Shown: in pieces, positions 7,087-9,472 of the stretch
Numbering within the stretch: position 1 is the stretch's first letter
Layout of the letters: every line of letters starts with the position of its first letter
DNA from: an uncultured Odoribacter sp.
Lineage (GTDB): Bacteria > Bacteroidota > Bacteroidia > Bacteroidales > Marinifilaceae
Direction: 5' to 3'
DNA: 9,472 nucleotides
NCBI GenBank assembly: GCA_934725835.1
Contig: CAKVCR010000094.1
Location: forward strand, 1 to 9,472
Position numbers and translations under genes: made by a program
The notes under the pieces: model-generated
What the model saw: the letters and a program-made list of their open reading frames with translations, nothing else
Told to the model about the DNA's origin: nothing
The model's database searches: none

Positions 7087-7974
7087 ATGAAGAATAAAAA
7101 TCTTTTGAAGGAGATAAAGCCTTATCTGATTATCACCTTCGGTATGCTAATCTATTCTTTTGCAGCCACAGGTTTTTTGGTGCCTCATAAAATTGTAGGT
7201 GGTGGTGCAACGGGTATATCTACAGTATTGTTTTATTTGTTCGGTATTCCAGTTGGTGTCGGCTATGCTTTGGTAAATATCATTCTGTTGGCTATTGCCA
7301 TGAAAATTTTGGGGCCCAAGTTTGGAATCAAGACTATTTTTGCGATAGCAGTTGGTAGTATTTTCTTAGGTATTATGCAGCCGCTGATGCCTGTGGATGG
7401 TATTTTGCCAGATGAGAAATTTATGAGTACTATCATTGCTGCAATGTTGACCGGTCTCGGTATTGGTATTGCGATTTCTGTGGGCGGAAGTACGGGAGGA
7501 ACGGATATTATAGCCATGTTGGTAACTAAGTATCACAATGTTAGTCCTGGAAAAATTTTGATGTTTTGTGACTTTTGTGTGATTGCAATGACGTTGTTGA
7601 TTTACGATCATATTGATAGGGAGGCTGTTGGCGGCTTGATATATGGTTATGTTATGATGGGAATTGTGTCATTTACAGTAGATTATGTATTGACAGGTAA
7701 GACACAATCTGCACAATTGTTTATTTTCACGGATAAGTACGATGAAGTTGCTCGAGAATTGACTAATCAGGTGCACCGGGGAGTGACTCTCATTGATGCG
7801 AAGGGTTGGTATACCGGACAGGACAAAAAAATTATCCTGATTGTAGCTCGTAAACATGAAGCATCTGATGTTTTAAGAATTGCCAAGCAGGTTGATCCTA
7901 ATGTATTTATGACAATGGCACCGGTTATGGGAGTGTTTGGTAAGGGATTCGATGAAGTAAAAGGTGTGAAATAA
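7087..7974 (+). CDS. YitT family membrane protein (YitT_membrane + DUF2179)
   Basis: This 295-residue protein has an N-terminal membrane domain (about 11-203) of five to six hydrophobic helices and a soluble C-terminal DUF2179 domain (about 206-288). Family marks visible: GFLVPHKIVGGGATGIS (29-45), the glycine-rich SVGGSTGGTD (131-140) and, in the tail, RGVTLIDAKGWYTG (231-244). YitT-family proteins are inner-membrane proteins whose substrate is unknown in most species; a transporter role is inferred from the fold. The ATG abuts the glnS stop with no gap, so it is cotranscribed and probably translationally coupled. No functional link with glutaminyl-tRNA synthesis is evident; the pairing may simply be an old gene order. 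A terminator follows 24 nt after the stop. Confidence 0.93.
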   Translation: MKNKNLLKEIKPYLIITFGMLIYSFAATGFLVPHKIVGGGATGISTVLFYLFGIPVGVGYALVNIILLAIAMKILGPKFGIKTIFAIAVGSIFLGIMQPLMPVDGILPDEKFMSTIIAAMLTGLGIGIAISVGGSTGGTDIIAMLVTKYHNVSPGKILMFCDFCVIAMTLLIYDHIDREAVGGLIYGYVMMGIVSFTVDYVLTGKTQSAQLFIFTDKYDEVARELTNQVHRGVTLIDAKGWYTGQDKKIILIVARKHEASDVLRIAKQVDPNVFMTMAPVMGVFGKGFDEVKGVK

Positions 7975-7997
7975 TACGTTTCATTATAAATTATAAT

Positions 7998-8035
7998 CGG
8001 GTTGCAAGTGTAGATAGCTTGTAGCCCGTTTTTTT
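7998..8035 (+). terminator. Rho-independent terminator of the glnS-yitT operon
   Basis: CGGGTTGCAAG (7998-8008) pairs with CTTGTAGCCCG (8018-8028): an 11-bp stem with two G-U pairs and a 9-nt loop, followed directly by seven T (8029-8035). The G-U pairs become A-C mismatches on the other strand, and the T tract is only on the + side, so it is directional. Confidence 0.9.
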
Positions 8036-8073
8036 ATTTTATATAAATTGAGTGACGAAAATCAGTATTGTGA

Positions 8074-8106
8074 TTTACTGTATGTCAGTTAAAATGTATA
8101 TATTTG
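8074..8106 (+). promoter_or_regulatory. Promoter of the ECF sigma / anti-sigma genes
   Basis: TTTA (8074-8077), 21-nt spacer, TATATTTG (8099-8106): the same boxes and spacing as the porin promoter, with an exact TAnnTTTG -7 box. Transcription would start near 8112, about 15 nt before the ATG at 8128. It looks like a housekeeping (primary sigma) promoter, so basal expression does not need the ECF factor itself. The rest of the 153-nt gap holds the terminator above and nothing else I can identify. Confidence 0.6.
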
Positions 8107-8127
8107 CTTTTTAAGGTGTAGAAAATC

Positions 8128-8697
8128 ATGGATGGGAAAAATATTTTGTTCGGAGCTATAAAGAATGGAGACTGGAAGGCATTTACTTCCTGCTTTCAGC
8201 AATATGCCGAACAGCTATATCTGTACGCCGTCGGTTTTTTGGGAAATCAGGAAGAAGCTCAGGATATAGTTCAGGATGTTTTTATCTATGTTTGGGAAAA
8301 CCGTGAAAAACTGACTTTTTCAGAGAATTTCTCTTCTTATCTGTTTCGTGCGGTCAAGCATGCTTGTGTTGATTATAAGCTTCATGAAAAGGTCAAGGAA
8401 CGTTATCAGAATGAAAAGAGTAGAGTGGACGAATGTGTGGAGGAGTATGAGGATGATTTTGATGAACAATATGCACGGTTGTTGCTGGTGGTAGAAACAT
8501 TGCCTCCTAAGTGTAGAGAGGTGTTTATTTTGGGCTGTATGGAAGAATTGAGCTATAAAGAGATTGCCGAGCGTCTGGATTTGTCGATTAATACAGTGAA
8601 GACTCAGATGAAAGTGGCCTACAAAAAGATCAAATCGGAGATGGGGGACAGGAATATGGTATTGATGGGAGTGTTGTTTGGGACTTGGTTGAGTTAA
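8128..8697 (+). CDS. ECF-type RNA polymerase sigma factor (Bacteroidetes RpoE-like family)
   Basis: This 189-residue sigma-70-type factor would direct RNA polymerase to a small regulon. Region 2 spans about 22-88, with the conserved AQDIVQDVFIYVWENRE (44-60) and FSSYLFRAVKHACVDY (68-83); an acidic linker (100-115) follows. Region 4 (about 121-170) has LPPKCREVFIL and the helix-turn-helix LSYKEIAERLDLSINTVKTQ (141-160). No region 1 or 3 is present, as expected for ECF factors; the pattern fits the Bacteroidetes family 1 (TIGR02985) type. The last 13 residues (MVLMGVLFGTWLS) are hydrophobic, a tail I associate with many Bacteroides ECF factors. The FecR-type gene 92 nt downstream should encode the membrane anti-sigma that holds it until an outer-membrane transporter signals. 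Targets are not visible but are usually the adjacent SusC/SusD-like genes. Confidence 0.94.
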   Translation: MDGKNILFGAIKNGDWKAFTSCFQQYAEQLYLYAVGFLGNQEEAQDIVQDVFIYVWENREKLTFSENFSSYLFRAVKHACVDYKLHEKVKERYQNEKSRVDECVEEYEDDFDEQYARLLLVVETLPPKCREVFILGCMEELSYKEIAERLDLSINTVKTQMKVAYKKIKSEMGDRNMVLMGVLFGTWLS

Positions 8698-8745
8698 AAA
8701 AATAATAAAAAAATAGAGATTCTTTTCACCCTAAATGGATTCTTG

Positions 8746-8787
8746 CTCGCTTTTTAATAAACGAAAATGAAAAAAGAGAAAAGCGAG
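8746..8787 (+). promoter_or_regulatory. Hairpin in the sigma / anti-sigma gap
   Basis: CTCGCTTTT (8746-8754) and AAAAGCGAG (8779-8787) form a perfect 9-bp inverted repeat with a 24-nt loop, ending 2 nt before the anti-sigma ATG at 8790. There is no T tract after it, so it is not a terminator; its place suggests an influence on translation of the anti-sigma. The loop holds the start of the 8-codon ORF. The pairing is seen in sequence; the function is inferred. Confidence 0.35.
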
Positions 8788-8793
8788 ATATGA
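8767..8793 (+). CDS. Possible 8-codon leader ORF overlapping the anti-sigma start
   Basis: ATG at 8767 opens MKKEKSEI and stops at TGA (8791-8793), which overlaps the anti-sigma ATG (8790-8792) as ATGA, a common arrangement for termination-reinitiation coupling. Its last codons run through the 3' arm of the 8746-8787 hairpin, so a ribosome translating it would open that hairpin. Such a short frame can arise by chance in A-rich DNA, so this is a candidate only. Confidence 0.25.
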   Translation: MKKEKSEI

Positions 8794-9472
8794 CTAAGCA
8801 AGAAGAAAAACAGTGGTTGCGTGCAATTTTGGAAGGTCGGGTAAAGCCCGGGGATGAGGAGTGGAAGCAGGTTCGTGAGGATGAGGAATTTGAAGGAGTT
8901 CGGAAATCCATACGAAAGCGTGCGGGTTTGTGCCTGGAAAGTAGGGAAGAGGATTTGGAGACGATGTGGAAAACGATAGAGAGTCGTTTGCAGCGGAATA
9001 GTAATGGTAAGGTCAACAAGCGACAGCGGAGATTGGTAGTTTGGACTTCTTGTGCAGCAGTAGTTGTGTTGCTAATCTGTCTGCCGATGTTGTATGGCCG
9101 TATGGATAAGAAGGATTTGCAGCAGAAGTATAAGATGGCTTCCATTACCAATCAAAGAATTGTATTGATAATGCCTGATGGTGAACGCAAACTGTTGGAT
9201 GAGCATGATGTGCAAGTTGTGGTGAATGAAGGTGGAGAAATGAGGACCAACGACGGGACTTTGATTGTAAAGTCGGATGAACAGAATGAGAGAGCTCCGC
9301 AGTATTATACATTGGATGTGCCTAATGGAGCAGAATATAATCTGGTATTACCGGACGGTACTAAAATCTTTTTGAATGCGGGCACTACTTTGAGATATCC
9401 CGACCGTTTTGTGGGCGATACCCGTGAAATTGCATTGAGCGGAGAGGCCTACCTGATTGTTGCCAAAGACGC
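8790..9472 (+). CDS. FecR-type anti-sigma factor, N-terminal part (3' end outside window)
   Basis: The first 227 residues are present and the frame is open at the window edge. Residues 1-80 are a charged, helical cytoplasmic part that should bind the ECF sigma. One membrane helix lies at about 83-103 (LVVWTSCAAVVVLLICLPML), and a periplasmic region follows with the FecR domain from about 172: YTLDVPNGAEYNLVLPDGT, LNAGTTLRYPDRF and REIALSGEAYLIV, all classical FecR phrases. The family's C-terminal domain (DUF4974) would be beyond the window. In FecIR-type signalling the periplasmic part contacts the N-terminal extension of a TonB-dependent transporter and releases the sigma when substrate binds. 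The ATG at 8790 is the first start consistent with the family's N-terminus; it lies 92 nt after the sigma gene, an unusually roomy gap that holds a hairpin and a tiny ORF. Confidence 0.93.
   Translation, partial: MTKQEEKQWLRAILEGRVKPGDEEWKQVREDEEFEGVRKSIRKRAGLCLESREEDLETMWKTIESRLQRNSNGKVNKRQRRLVVWTSCAAVVVLLICLPMLYGRMDKKDLQQKYKMASITNQRIVLIMPDGERKLLDEHDVQVVVNEGGEMRTNDGTLIVKSDEQNERAPQYYTLDVPNGAEYNLVLPDGTKIFLNAGTTLRYPDRFVGDTREIALSGEAYLIVAKD

Noticed and set aside
8726..9151. 141-codon minus-strand open frame over the anti-sigma start
   Set aside because: It is antisense to a well-supported FecR-type gene, is rich in Ser/Arg/Phe as expected from reverse-complemented codons, and matches no family.
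1..9472. CRISPR array, insertion sequence, phage, defence or tRNA/rRNA genes
   Set aside because: No regularly spaced repeats, transposase or integrase motifs, long terminal inverted repeats or cloverleaf-like sequence were found by eye on either strand.

Overview
The window looks like ordinary chromosome of a Bacteroidales bacterium, most probably Bacteroides or a close relative. The reasons are low-to-moderate GC, promoter boxes of the Bacteroidota type (TAnnTTTG) instead of E. coli-type -10 boxes, no Shine-Dalgarno-led starts, and families typical of the phylum: a FeoB-associated Cys-rich membrane protein, a Porin_10-type putative porin, a MltF-like lytic transglycosylase, GlnRS, and an ECF sigma / FecR anti-sigma pair. 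The genus is an inference from family content, not from a marker gene.

Layout. (1) 1-974, + strand: the 3' end of feoB (ferrous iron permease), then, 3 nt later, a 58-residue Cys-rich membrane protein; together they form the end of a ferrous-iron uptake operon. (2) 991-1737, - strand: a conserved-looking but unrecognised soluble protein of 248 residues. It converges on the feo genes, and its rho-independent terminator lies inside the last codons of the Cys-rich gene. (3) 1839-5226, - strand: a putative outer-membrane porin followed 28 nt later by a lipoprotein-like lytic transglycosylase with an N-terminal solute-binding domain, probably one envelope operon. (4) 5227-5376: a divergent control region in which the predicted porin and glnS promoters interleave. 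(5) 5377-7974, + strand: glnS and a YitT-family membrane protein with zero spacing, closed by a clear terminator at 7998-8035. (6) 8074-9472, + strand: promoter, ECF sigma factor, and the start of its FecR-type anti-sigma factor, which runs off the window. This arrangement usually precedes SusC/SusD outer-membrane uptake genes.

No CRISPR array, insertion sequence, tRNA, rRNA, phage gene or defence cassette was seen. The less ordinary points are small-scale. They are the interleaved divergent promoters, the near-zero leaders predicted for the two envelope genes, an 8-codon ORF whose stop overlaps the anti-sigma start inside a hairpin, a terminator embedded in a neighbouring CDS, and the gene of unknown function. 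I do not see convincing evidence of a wholly new system.
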